Origin: CAYXAA01 sp964462985
GTDB taxonomy: Bacteria; Pseudomonadota; Alphaproteobacteria; Rhizobiales; Stappiaceae
Direction of reading: 5' to 3'
NCBI GenBank assembly: GCA_964462985.1
Contig: CAYXAA010000032.1
Coordinates: 1 to 51,233 of the forward strand
DNA: 51,233 nt
Below are positions 43,691 through 51,233 of the stretch, piece after piece. The position numbers were made by a program, and so were the translations under genes. The notes beneath the pieces were generated by a model. That model had not been told where the DNA came from, ran no database searches, and saw nothing but the letters and a program-made list of their open reading frames with translations. How positions within the stretch are numbered: the first letter of the stretch is position 1; the number at the start of each line of letters is the position of its first letter.

Positions 43691-44635
43691 GTGCTTCCCT
43701 CGATCCAAGGCATCGTGCCGGTCATGCTCACGCCCTTCACACCGGAGGATCGGATCGACTGGGCCGGCTACGAGGCGCTGATCGACTGGTATCTCGCCAC
43801 CGGCGCCCAGGCGCTGTTCGCGGTCTGCCAATCCTCGGAGATGCAGCTGCTGTCGCTGGAGGAGCGACGCGACCTCGCCCGCTTCACGGTGGAGCGGGTC
43901 GCCGGGCGCGTGCCGGTCGTCGCGTCGGGCCATGTTTCGGAAGCATTTGACGCGCAGCGCGAGGAGCTTCTCGCCATTGCCGGCACCGGCGTCGATGGCC
44001 TGGTTCTGGTGACCAACCGGCTTGCCGGCCGGGAGGACGGCGGCAACGTGCTGCGGGCACGGTTGGACGCACTGCTGGCGGCGATTCCTGCAGATCTGCC
44101 GCTCGGCCTCTACGAATGCCCGGCGCCGTACCGCCGTTTGCTCGGCGACGATGAGATTGCTTACTGCGCGGAGAGCGGTCGATTCGCCTTCCTCAAGGAC
44201 GTCTCCTGCGACCTTTCGATCGTGAAGCGCCGCATTGCGCTGACCCGCGGCACGCCGCTTGCCATCAACAATGCCAACGCGGCGATCGCCTGGCCCGCCC
44301 TCCAGGCGGGTGCCAGGGGCTTTTGCGGTGTCATGGCCAATTTCCATCCGGATCTTTATCGCTGGCTGCAGGACCACGGGCCGGACCATCCTGCCCTTGC
44401 GGAGGAACTGGCGACCTTCCTGGTTCTCGCCGCCATGTGCGAGCCGTTCGGCTATCCGAAACTTGCCAAGCTGTTCCACCAGCGCCTTGGCACCTTCGCC
44501 TGCATCGCAAGCCGCGCGGTGCCCTACGACCTCCGCGAAAGGCACTGGGCGATCGAGGCGGTCCTCGACCGGATTGAGCAGGGGGCGGAGCACTTCCGCC
44601 TCCGAATTGCAGGGCTTGCGAGCGGCGCTGCTTGA
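43691..44635 (+). CDS. DapA-family (dihydrodipicolinate synthase-like) lyase
   Basis: A 314-residue class I aldolase of the DapA/NanA superfamily. The Schiff-base lysine is K169 in FAFLKDVSC and the partner tyrosine is Y141 in GLYECPAPY. The glyoxylate-type GTxGE motif found in DapA (binding the pyruvate carboxylate) reads CQSSEMQLL here, so it is not an ordinary DapA. GTG 43691 follows AAAGGA at 8 bp. Placed after a TRAP transporter, it probably cleaves or dehydrates the imported sugar acid or keto acid derivative. Other members of this family are sialate lyases, keto-deoxy-sugar-acid aldolases or hydroxyproline-pathway enzymes; which one cannot be settled here. Confidence 0.88.
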   Translation: MLPSIQGIVPVMLTPFTPEDRIDWAGYEALIDWYLATGAQALFAVCQSSEMQLLSLEERRDLARFTVERVAGRVPVVASGHVSEAFDAQREELLAIAGTGVDGLVLVTNRLAGREDGGNVLRARLDALLAAIPADLPLGLYECPAPYRRLLGDDEIAYCAESGRFAFLKDVSCDLSIVKRRIALTRGTPLAINNANAAIAWPALQAGARGFCGVMANFHPDLYRWLQDHGPDHPALAEELATFLVLAAMCEPFGYPKLAKLFHQRLGTFACIASRAVPYDLRERHWAIEAVLDRIEQGAEHFRLRIAGLASGAA

Positions 44636-44669
44636 CTTCCCGCCGCGAAAGCCCGAAACGAGGGCCGCC

Positions 44670-44759
44670 GGAGGTGTGGCCGAGTGGTTGAAGGCACCGG
44701 TCTTGAAAACCGGCAGGCGGGCAACCGTCTCGTGGGTTCGAATCCCACCGCCTCCGCCA
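44670..44759 (+). tRNA. tRNA-Ser (anticodon TGA)
   Basis: The acceptor arm GGAGGTG pairs with CGCCTCC, followed by discriminator G and an encoded CCA (44757-44759). The anticodon stem CCGGT/ACCGG closes a 7-base loop CTTGAAA with anticodon TGA at 44704-44706. A long variable arm (around AGGCGGGCAACCGTC) and GGTTCGAATCC T-loop fit a class II serine tRNA of 90 nt. Confidence 0.97.
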
Positions 44760-45709
44760 TCTCTTGCCTGTCCGGGCCGGAGACATGGGTGACAGGTCGT
44801 ACCTAAGACATGGGTGACAACCTCGTGCCGAACGGCTTGGCTGCGGGCTCGGCGCGGTCATTCTCCCGCTCGAAGGCTCCCAGCTCATGGAGAAAGCCGG
44901 GCCAGCCCGATCTGACCGTCGACTGGCGCAGGCCGAAGCCAGCCGAGCGCACAAGCTGCCGCCGGCCGACGCGATCGTGTCGGCGACCGCCTGGCTGAGG
45001 GCGGAAACGTTCCTGCCTGAGTTGGATATCATGGGTTGGAGCGGGCGCCCGGGCTGGGAAGGGCCGCCGATCCGGCAGGTCGAGGCAGGGACCGGATCGG
45101 CGGCGGTTGCCGTTTGGGTCGGCTGTGACGCGGGGGCGCGCGCCACATCTCTTATCTAGGCGGAACGCGGTCGATCCGGTGTGACGCTCATCACAATCGG
45201 GCGCTGCGTGACAAATCCCTCGCCGTCTGCAGTCTGTTTTCCGACGATCCAGGCTCAGGTCGCCTCGCTGGCCGTCTGGGAGAGCCCTGGAGGCCGTGGC
45301 CAAACTGCATCACTTGATAAAAATCTGAAGGGAGGGCGCGGCGAACCTCGGGAGTCATACCTCGAAGAACGCTGTTCGAGCGTCGCGCCGCAGAGCTGGT
45401 GGTCAAGAAAATCCCGGAAATATCAACACGTTGCCGCCGTCCTTCAAGCCAGAAGAGGCCAGGTGCTGTATGGTTCACACACTTGTCGACAATTTGCCCG
45501 GCGCCGTCGACGACTCCTTCACGATACAGTAAGACCTCTCGGTGCATTCTGATGCGTGACGTTCAGGCGGGGGCGGGCGTCAGCGAAAGAACACGGCGGA
45601 GAAGCCCTTGGATTTCCAGGCGCTCCGCTGAAGGTCGACAGCGGTTGATCGGCGCCAAGATCCGCCCCATGCGGACAAGAAGCCGACGGCGCGTATCGAG
45701 TAGGGCGGC
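44760..45709. other. Gene-poor stretch after tRNA-Ser
   Basis: About 950 bases lie between the tRNA and rlpA. Apart from the direct repeat at 44781-44819 I see no gene. Short open frames on both strands lack ribosome sites and recognisable motifs, and third-position GC bias looks weaker than in the flanking genes, especially from 45180 to 45600. The stretch may be decayed mobile DNA or may hold an RNA gene I cannot recognise. The rlpA promoter should be in its right end. Confidence 0.5.
44781..44819. repeat. Tandem direct repeat, probable insertion-sequence end relic
   Basis: AGACATGGGTGACA occurs at 44781-44794 and again at 44806-44819, separated by 11 bases (GGTCGTACCTA). The ATGGGTGACA motif resembles the outer ends of IS481-type elements as I know them. 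No transposase gene is next to it, so if it is an element end, it is solitary. It begins 21 bp after the tRNA-Ser CCA. Confidence 0.5.
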
Positions 45710-46894
45710 ATGAACGACGAGAGTCTGGACCGAACGCCGACGGGGCGTCCCGAATGGCTGCGTTCGAACGGAACACAAACCACCTTCGTTGCCATCGCTT
45801 CCGTCCTGTGCCTTGCCGTGGCGGGTTGCGGGTCGTCACCGCAATCCTCGGGAAAGAAGGTCAAGTTCAGCTCCGAAAAATACGGGGTTCCGGCGAGCCC
45901 CAAGGTGGTGGCCGATGGCCAGTCGGTGCCGGTGGGCGGCGGCCGCCAGATGGTCGGCAAGCCCTACAAGGTCGCCGGCAAGTGGTACAAGCCGCGGCAT
46001 GACCCGAACTATACCAAGGTCGGAATGGCTTCCTGGTACGGCCCGACCTTCCACGGCCGCATGACCGCCAATGGCGAGGTGTTCGACCGCAACCGGCTGT
46101 CGGCCGCCCACACCACGATGCCGCTGCCGTCCTATGCCAAGGTCACCAACCTGGAGAACGGCCGCTCCATCATCGTGCGCGTCAACGACCGCGGCCCGTT
46201 TCACGGCAATCGTGTGATCGACCTGTCGGAAAGGGTCGCCACGATGCTCGATTTTAAGCGCAACGGCACCGCCAAGGTGAAGGTCGACTACGTCGGGCCG
46301 GCCCGGCTCGACGGTCGCGACCACGACTTCCTGATGGCCTCCTACGAGGGGCCGGGCGCGGTGACACCGGGCGGCACGATGCCCGGCACGCTGCTTGCCC
46401 GGGCTCCGACGCCGCCTGCGGCCGTATCAGGCCCGGCGCCGGTCCCGCGCGACCGGCCGTATGACGTGCCGGTGCAGGTCGCCCGCGCATCGGCCGGCGC
46501 CTCGAGCACGATCACCGCCGCCTTCGATCCGGCACTGGCGTTCGAGGCATCGGAAAAGACGGTTCAGATCGCCTCGGCCAACACCTTCGTGCCGCAGGTC
46601 CAGGCGGCGCTGTCGGCAGCCGCGCCAGCCTCCACGCCGGCGAACCGACCTGCTGCGGAACCGTCGGCGACGCAGCCGGCGGACCAGCCGGCCGCCTCTT
46701 CGCAGCCGCAACTGGCGCCCGGTCCGGGCATTCTCGGCGTTCTGCCGGTCGATGCGCCTGCTCCGGCATTTGCGCCCGGCGGCGCGGTGTCGTCCTATGC
46801 CGCAAACATCCGCATCGCTGCGACACATGCTCTGGCCATGCAGTCGAACACGGGGCTATCCTTGCGTCAGTTGACGGTGGCTGCCGTCGAATAG
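45710..46894 (+). CDS. rlpA: RlpA-like septal lytic transglycosylase lipoprotein
   Basis: A 394-residue envelope protein. The lipobox LAVAGC gives lipid attachment at C40 after a hydrophobic segment, with a longer than usual N-terminal region of about 23 residues. The double-psi beta-barrel domain spans about residues 104-195 (GMASWYGPTFHGRMTANGEVFD to VNDRGPFHGNRVIDLSE), with E123, H134 and D160 at the positions of catalytic residues in active RlpA. The C-terminal 200 residues are alanine and proline rich. I see no SPOR domain, which many RlpA proteins use to reach denuded septal glycan. It is the first of rlpA-dacF-tmk-holB-metG. Confidence 0.92.
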   Translation: MNDESLDRTPTGRPEWLRSNGTQTTFVAIASVLCLAVAGCGSSPQSSGKKVKFSSEKYGVPASPKVVADGQSVPVGGGRQMVGKPYKVAGKWYKPRHDPNYTKVGMASWYGPTFHGRMTANGEVFDRNRLSAAHTTMPLPSYAKVTNLENGRSIIVRVNDRGPFHGNRVIDLSERVATMLDFKRNGTAKVKVDYVGPARLDGRDHDFLMASYEGPGAVTPGGTMPGTLLARAPTPPAAVSGPAPVPRDRPYDVPVQVARASAGASSTITAAFDPALAFEASEKTVQIASANTFVPQVQAALSAAAPASTPANRPAAEPSATQPADQPAASSQPQLAPGPGILGVLPVDAPAPAFAPGGAVSSYAANIRIAATHALAMQSNTGLSLRQLTVAAVE

Positions 46895-46929
46895 GCTTGT
46901 CGGGCGGGGGGCGTCCGGCCGTTCTCACG

Positions 46930-46973
46930 CTAGAGCAGTCGGCCCCTTGCGGGCCGCACCAAGGTTGCTCTAG
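46930..46973. repeat. Nested inverted repeat in rlpA-dacF gap
   Basis: CTAGAGCA (46930-46937) pairs with TGCTCTAG (46966-46973), and inside them CGGCCC pairs with GGGCCG around CTTGC. The result is a two-part hairpin of 44 bases with no T run. It resembles small intergenic palindromic elements scattered in rhizobial genomes and could act as an mRNA end or stabiliser for rlpA. Confidence 0.55.
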
Positions 46974-47081
46974 TCCTTTGGAGGCGATCGGCTTCCGGGC
47001 GGTCAATCGGGCTCGATCGATCACCCGCCGGTCCATGGCGACCGTGCCGCTTCGGGCGGGTGACGCCGTCGAATTGGCAGG

Positions 47082-48278
47082 ATGATCTGGGTTTCCGCAA
47101 TCGGGAAGCGCACTGCGACAGACCAAGGGGCATGGCGAGGGACGCTGGCCGCCGTCCTCGTCGGCTTGTTCCTGTTGTCACTGCCCCGCATGGCCGCCGC
47201 CGAGCAGCCGACATCGGGTGCCTATCTCGTCGATGCGACGACGGACACGTTGCTTGTCCGCCGCAATGCAGACGTTCCCTTCGCACCGGCTTCGCTTGCC
47301 AAGCTCATGACCGCCGCCGTGGTGTTTGCAGCGGTGGCGCAGAAAGAGATCACGCTGGAGACAACCTACGAGGTCAGCGAGCATGCCTGGCGCACCGGCG
47401 GCGCGCCGGCGCGCACGACGACGATGTTCGCCGCGCTCGGCAGCAAGGTGTCCGTCGGCGATCTGTTGCGCGGTCTGATCATCCAGCACGCCAACGACGC
47501 GGCGATCGTGCTGGCGGAAGGGCTGTCCGGCAGCGAGGCGGCCTTTGCCGAACGGATGAACGCCTATGCCGCCGAGATCGGCCTGACCGAAAGCCGGTTC
47601 ATCAACCCGACCGGCTTCGAGGCACCGGGGGCCGTGACCTCGGCGGCGGACATGGCACGCCTCGCCAATCACATCATCGAGCAATTTCCGCAGTTTTATC
47701 CGCTGTTTTCCGCACCGGACTTCACCTGGAACGGGATATTCCAGCGCAACAAGAACCCGCTTCTCGGCGCCGTTCGTGGCCTCGACGGTCTGATGACCGG
47801 CTACAGCGAGGCCCACGGCTACAGCGCGGTCGGCTCTGCGGTGCGCTCCGGCCGGCGCTTCATCGGGGTGGTCACGTCGCTGAAAAGCGACACGGCGCGG
47901 GCAGCGGCCCTGGCGGATCTGTTCGACGGGGTGGAGCGTGACTTCGAGGAGCTCGAACTGTTCCCGTCCGGTGCCACGATCGCCGAGGCGCGGGTGTTCG
48001 GCGGCACGCAGTCGTACGTGCCATTGCAGGCGTCCGGCGCGGTCAAGGTCCTGCTTCCCCGGGGTGATCGTCAAAACTACCGGCTGCGTGTCACCTACCG
48101 GGGACCGATCATCGCCCCGGTCGAAGCCGGTCTGGAGGTGGGCGAGTTGCGCATCCTGCATGAAGATGCGGTGGCCTATCGCACCACACTGGTGACCGCG
48201 GCCGCTGTCGAGCGCGGCACGATGACGGGCAGGGCCCTCGACGCGGTCACGGAAACCCTGTTTGGATGGCTGCCCTGA
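47082..48278 (+). CDS. DacF-like D-Ala-D-Ala carboxypeptidase homologue with altered motifs
   Basis: A 398-residue low-molecular-weight penicillin-binding protein of the S11 family (DacA/DacF type), which normally trims the terminal D-Ala from peptidoglycan stem peptides in the periplasm. A signal peptide (about 1-40, ending MAAAEQ) is present. The first motif SxxK is intact as S71-L-A-K74. The second, SxN, reads H136-A-N138, and the third, KTG, reads M238-T-G240. The rest of the fold is preserved, including NPTGFE and the C-terminal beta-rich domain (PLQASGAVKVLLPRGDR). Loss of two key side chains suggests a changed or lost peptidase activity. It lies between rlpA and tmk and its stop touches the tmk start (TGATG). 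ATG 47082 has GGCAGG upstream. Confidence 0.9.
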   Translation: MIWVSAIGKRTATDQGAWRGTLAAVLVGLFLLSLPRMAAAEQPTSGAYLVDATTDTLLVRRNADVPFAPASLAKLMTAAVVFAAVAQKEITLETTYEVSEHAWRTGGAPARTTTMFAALGSKVSVGDLLRGLIIQHANDAAIVLAEGLSGSEAAFAERMNAYAAEIGLTESRFINPTGFEAPGAVTSAADMARLANHIIEQFPQFYPLFSAPDFTWNGIFQRNKNPLLGAVRGLDGLMTGYSEAHGYSAVGSAVRSGRRFIGVVTSLKSDTARAAALADLFDGVERDFEELELFPSGATIAEARVFGGTQSYVPLQASGAVKVLLPRGDRQNYRLRVTYRGPIIAPVEAGLEVGELRILHEDAVAYRTTLVTAAAVERGTMTGRALDAVTETLFGWLP

Positions 48279-49003
48279 TGGCCCGACGCAAGCGAACGGC
48301 CAGCAGACGCAAGGCGCCGTCCAAGCCGGCACCGGGTGTGTTCATCACGTTCGAAGGCGGGGAGGGGGCCGGAAAGTCCACCCAGATCGAACGTTTGCGT
48401 CGCCGGCTTGAGCAGCGCGGGCTGACGGTGGTCGCCACCCGCGAGCCCGGCGGCTCACCCGGGGCGGAGGTCGTGCGCCGGCTACTGCTGTCGGGAAAGG
48501 TGAGGGAGCTCGGGAGCGAGGCGGAGGCGATCTTGTTCGCGGCCGCGCGCGCCGACCACGTCGACCGCACCATCGCGCCTGCACTTGCTGCCGGATCCTG
48601 GGTGCTGTGCGATCGCTTCACCGATTCCACGCGGGTCTATCAGGGGGAGGCCGGAGTCGATCCGGCGCTGCTCGAGGCGCTTGAGCGAGTTGCCGTCGGC
48701 AAGGCCCGTCCGGATCTCACGATCCTGATCGACGTACCGGCCGACATCGGCCTTGAGCGGGTCAGGGTGCGCTCCGGGCCGGAGGCGCCGGACCGGTTCG
48801 AGCAGGACGATCTGGCCGTCCACCAGCGCCGACGGCAATTGTTTCTCGACCTCGCCCGCGGCGCGCCGCACCGCTTCGCCGTCGTCGATGGCAGCGGCGA
48901 TGCCGACGCGGTCGAGGCCGCGATCTGGAGGGAGGTTTCACGGCGCTTCGATCTTGACCCGAACGGCGGTAAATCGTCGACTTCCGGGGTTCGGAAAAAG
49001 TGA
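48278..49003 (+). CDS. tmk: Thymidylate kinase
   Basis: Tmk phosphorylates dTMP to dTDP. The 241-residue protein has the P-loop FEGGEGAGKSTQ near residue 24, the DR(F/Y) motif in LCDRFTDSTRVYQG and the lid region around RVRVRSGPEAPDRFE. An N-terminal basic extension of about 18 residues (MARRKRTASRRK) is unusual in length. ATG 48278 overlaps the previous stop by one base; ATG 48266 is in frame but lies inside the upstream gene. It forms a tmk-holB pair, as in most alphaproteobacteria. Confidence 0.94.
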   Translation: MARRKRTASRRKAPSKPAPGVFITFEGGEGAGKSTQIERLRRRLEQRGLTVVATREPGGSPGAEVVRRLLLSGKVRELGSEAEAILFAAARADHVDRTIAPALAAGSWVLCDRFTDSTRVYQGEAGVDPALLEALERVAVGKARPDLTILIDVPADIGLERVRVRSGPEAPDRFEQDDLAVHQRRRQLFLDLARGAPHRFAVVDGSGDADAVEAAIWREVSRRFDLDPNGGKSSTSGVRKK

Positions 49004-49008
49004 GGGCC

Positions 49009-50088
49009 ATGGCCGAGGACGATTCCACCCGCGCTCTGGAACCGGATGCGATCGAGGGCGTGCCGCTGCCGCGCGAAACCTATGACCTCGTTGGGCATGG
49101 TACGGCCGAGCGCACCCTGCTCGAGGCCTACCGGTCGGAGCGGCTGCATCACGCCTGGCTCGTCGGCGGGCCGCACGGCATCGGGAAGGCGACGCTGGCG
49201 TTCCGCTTCGCCCGGTTCGTGCTCGCCCATCCCGACAGGAGATCCGCCGCGGCGGCCGCGGCCCGCGACCTTGCTGTGCCGCCTGACCACCCGGTCAGCC
49301 GGAAAGTTGCGGCGGGCGCCCATCCTGACATCCTGCACTTGCGCCGGCCCTATGACGACAGGCGCAAGCGCTTCAAGCAGGACCTTTCGGTCGATGAGGT
49401 ACGCCGCACCGTGTCGTTTTTTGGCTCGACGGCGGCCGGCGGCAACTGGCGGATCTGCATCGTCGATGCCGCCGACGACATGAACCAGAATGCCGCCAAC
49501 GCCCTGCTCAAGGTGCTTGAGGAGCCGCCTCCACGGTCGCTGTTCCTGGTGCTTGCCCACGCTCCCGGGCGTCTGCTGCCGACGATCCGCTCGCGCTGCC
49601 GGCGCCTGTCGCTGTCGCCGCTCGGCCCGGACGAGTTGAAAGCCGGTCTGGAGACGGTGCTCCAGGCGCCGGTGCCGCCGGAGGATCTCGAGCAGGTCTT
49701 GACGATTGCGGACGGCAGCCTTCGCCGTGCCCTGCGCCTGATGACCGGCGACGGACTCGATCTGGCCCGCCGGATTACGGCCATGCTCGAGCGCCTGCCG
49801 GACCTCGATGTGGAGGCGCTGCACGCTCTGGCCGACGTCACGTCGGCCACGGCGGCCGACGATGCCTGGGCGCTGCTGTTCGACCGGATCGACGCCTTCC
49901 TTCATCAGCGCGTACGCGCCGAGCGCCACGTGCCGGCCGCGCGCCTTGTCAGGTGGAGTGAGGTATGGGAAAAGACCTCCCGCGCTGCGGCGGAGGCCGA
50001 GGCGCTTAACCTCGACCGCAAGCAGGTGGTGCTCAGCGTCTTTCGCGATCTGGCCGAGGCGAGCCGGTCGATGTTGCCGGAGCGCTGA
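49009..50088 (+). CDS. holB: DNA polymerase III delta-prime subunit
   Basis: The clamp-loader delta-prime subunit, 359 residues. The AAA+ N-terminal domain has a Walker-A-like GPHGIGKATLAFRFARF and the blocks VDEVRRTVSFFGSTAAGG, DDMNQNAANALLKVLEEPP and TIRSRCRRLSLSPL with the SRC motif of clamp loaders. Zinc-module cysteines are missing, as in other alphaproteobacterial versions. It starts 5 bp after the tmk stop with TGAGGG as a ribosome site. Confidence 0.95.
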   Translation: MAEDDSTRALEPDAIEGVPLPRETYDLVGHGTAERTLLEAYRSERLHHAWLVGGPHGIGKATLAFRFARFVLAHPDRRSAAAAAARDLAVPPDHPVSRKVAAGAHPDILHLRRPYDDRRKRFKQDLSVDEVRRTVSFFGSTAAGGNWRICIVDAADDMNQNAANALLKVLEEPPPRSLFLVLAHAPGRLLPTIRSRCRRLSLSPLGPDELKAGLETVLQAPVPPEDLEQVLTIADGSLRRALRLMTGDGLDLARRITAMLERLPDLDVEALHALADVTSATAADDAWALLFDRIDAFLHQRVRAERHVPAARLVRWSEVWEKTSRAAAEAEALNLDRKQVVLSVFRDLAEASRSMLPER

Positions 50089-50145
50089 GGGTTTCTCGCC
50101 AGCCTGTGTCCCGCTGCGGCCGTCACGCCGAGATCCGCGACAGAC

Positions 50146-51233
50146 ATGACCAAGACGACGCCCTACTACATCACGACCGCGATTTCCTACCCCAACGGGG
50201 TTCCGCATATCGGCCACGCCTATGAGGCGATCGCCACCGATGCGCTTGCGCGGATGATGCGTCTCGACGGTCGCGACGTCTATTTCCTGACCGGCACGGA
50301 CGAGCACGGCCAGAAAATGCTGCAGACGGCGAAGCGGGAAGGCATCGCCGCCCGTGAACTTGCCGACCGCAACACCGCCCGGTTCCGCGACATGGTCGCC
50401 ACCCTCGGCTGTTCCAACGACGACTTCATCCGCACCACGGAGGAACGCCACTACGCCGCCTCTCAGGAGATCTGGCGACGGATGGCGGCAAACGGCGACA
50501 TCTACAAGGACAGCTATTCCGGCTGGTACTCGGTGCGCGACGAGGCCTATTACCAGGAGAACGAGACCACCGTCCGCGACGACGGCCAGCGCTACGGCCC
50601 ACAGGGCACGCCGGTGGAGTGGGTCGAGGAAGAGAGCTACTTCTTCCGCCTCTCTGCCTACCAGGATCGTCTGCTTGCCCATTACGAGGCCAATCCGGAC
50701 TTCATCGGCCCCGAGGAGCGGCGCAACGAGGTCGTGAGTTTCGTCAAGGGCGGACTCAAGGACCTGTCCGTGTCCCGTACGACCTTCGACTGGGGCATTC
50801 CGGTTCCCGGGGACGAGCGCCACGTGATGTATGTCTGGGTCGATGCGCTCACCAATTACATCACCGGGCTCGGCTTTCCGGACGAGACCAATCCAAAGTG
50901 GAAATACTGGCCTGCGGACCTTCACGTCATTGGCAAGGACATCGTCCGGTTTCACGCCGTCTACTGGCCGGCGTTCCTCATGTCCGCCGGGCTTGCGTTG
51001 CCCAGGCGCGTGTTCGCGCACGGCTTCCTGTTCAACCGCGGCGAGAAGATGTCGAAATCGGTCGGCAACGTTGTCGATCCTTTTGCCATGGTGGAACGCT
51101 ACGGCCTTGATCAGGTCCGCTATTTCTTCCTGCGCGAGGTGCCGTTCGGACAGGACGGAAACTACAGCCATGAGGCGATCGTCAATCGCATCAACGCCGA
51201 CCTGGCCAACGACCTTGGCAACCTGGCGCAGCG
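50146..51233 (+). CDS. metG: Methionyl-tRNA synthetase, 5' part (runs off right edge)
   Basis: MetG charges tRNA-Met. From ATG 50146 the frame is open to the window end, giving 362 codons of a protein usually near 515 residues in this lineage. The class I HIGH motif appears in SYPNGVPHIGHAYEA and the KMSKS motif in RGEKMSKSVGNVV. The connective peptide (SGWYSVRDEAYYQENE) has no zinc-binding cysteines, which places it in the zinc-free group. It follows holB after 57 bp in the conserved tmk-holB-metG order. Confidence 0.97.
   Translation, partial: MTKTTPYYITTAISYPNGVPHIGHAYEAIATDALARMMRLDGRDVYFLTGTDEHGQKMLQTAKREGIAARELADRNTARFRDMVATLGCSNDDFIRTTEERHYAASQEIWRRMAANGDIYKDSYSGWYSVRDEAYYQENETTVRDDGQRYGPQGTPVEWVEEESYFFRLSAYQDRLLAHYEANPDFIGPEERRNEVVSFVKGGLKDLSVSRTTFDWGIPVPGDERHVMYVWVDALTNYITGLGFPDETNPKWKYWPADLHVIGKDIVRFHAVYWPAFLMSAGLALPRRVFAHGFLFNRGEKMSKSVGNVVDPFAMVERYGLDQVRYFFLREVPFGQDGNYSHEAIVNRINADLANDLGNLAQ

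Noticed and set aside
44331..45146. Long minus-strand open frame containing RRWDSNPRDG and QPLGHTSGG
   Set aside because: This peptide pattern is the well-known false translation of a serine tRNA gene, which lies here on the plus strand; it is not a protein gene.
44803..45303. Minus-strand open frame next to the direct repeat as a transposase remnant
   Set aside because: I could not see a DDE motif, helix-turn-helix or any IS481 transposase block, so I do not call a pseudogene.
48640..51171. 843-codon minus-strand open frame
   Set aside because: It is antisense to tmk, holB and metG, all of which carry catalytic motifs on the plus strand.
1..51233. CRISPR array, prophage or toxin-antitoxin pair
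   Set aside because: No regularly spaced repeats, phage structural genes or paired small toxin and antitoxin genes were seen while reading the window.

Overview
The window is high-GC DNA with the gene content, start-codon habits (ATG, GTG and TTG with ATGA or GTGA overlaps) and neighbourhoods of an alphaproteobacterium, most likely of the Rhizobiales/Hyphomicrobiales. Pointers are the GAAC-N7-GAAC SOS box upstream of uvrA, the rlpA-dacF-tmk-holB-metG order, an lpsL-like UDP-glucuronate epimerase beside galU, soxBDAG with purU and a rhizobial-type betaine-homocysteine methyltransferase, and psd-pssA. It looks chromosomal. No prophage, complete insertion sequence or CRISPR array was seen.

Layout. 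1-2265: 5' part of uvrA (minus, runs off the left edge) with an SOS box. 2600-4934: ArsR-family regulator and an Atm1/HMT1-type ABC exporter. 4970-9979: divergent module of a DnaQ-exonuclease/CBS/nucleotidyltransferase fusion and an unknown helical protein (minus) facing a two-subunit sodium/solute symporter whose large subunit carries an EF-hand-like loop (plus), closed by a clear terminator; a YggT-like membrane protein follows. 10549-12232: psd and pssA (phosphatidylethanolamine synthesis). 12281-17601: padR, membrane-fusion protein and RND pump on the minus strand, with an inverted-repeat operator candidate. 17930-20184: small membrane protein, puuE-type allantoinase and paaX. 20296-25297: paaABCDE (plus) and paaG-paaI (minus), the phenylacetyl-CoA epoxidase part of phenylacetate catabolism. 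25451-33672: class I glutamine amidotransferase, soxBDAG (minus), then divergent purU and bmt: a glycine-betaine/sarcosine demethylation and one-carbon unit with a 14-bp palindrome between the two arms. 33695-39789: lpsL, galU (minus), kdsA, ugd, eno (plus), mainly surface-glycan precursor supply. 39841-44635: FCD-type GntR regulator divergent from a DctPQM TRAP transporter and a DapA-family lyase. 44670-44759: tRNA-Ser(TGA). 44760-45709: about 950 bp without a recognisable gene, opening with a 14-bp direct repeat that looks like an insertion-sequence end. 45710-51233: rlpA, a DacF-like penicillin-binding protein with two altered catalytic motifs, tmk, holB and the 5' part of metG.

The least ordinary items are the exonuclease/CBS/nucleotidyltransferase fusion with its unknown partner opposite the symporter, the DacF homologue in which the SxN serine is His and the KTG lysine is Met, the RND pump with a membrane-like insertion after TM6, and several unassigned palindromic operators (ArsR, PadR, paa, sox/purU, GntR). 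All functional calls come from reading motifs and family resemblance by eye; no database search was run.
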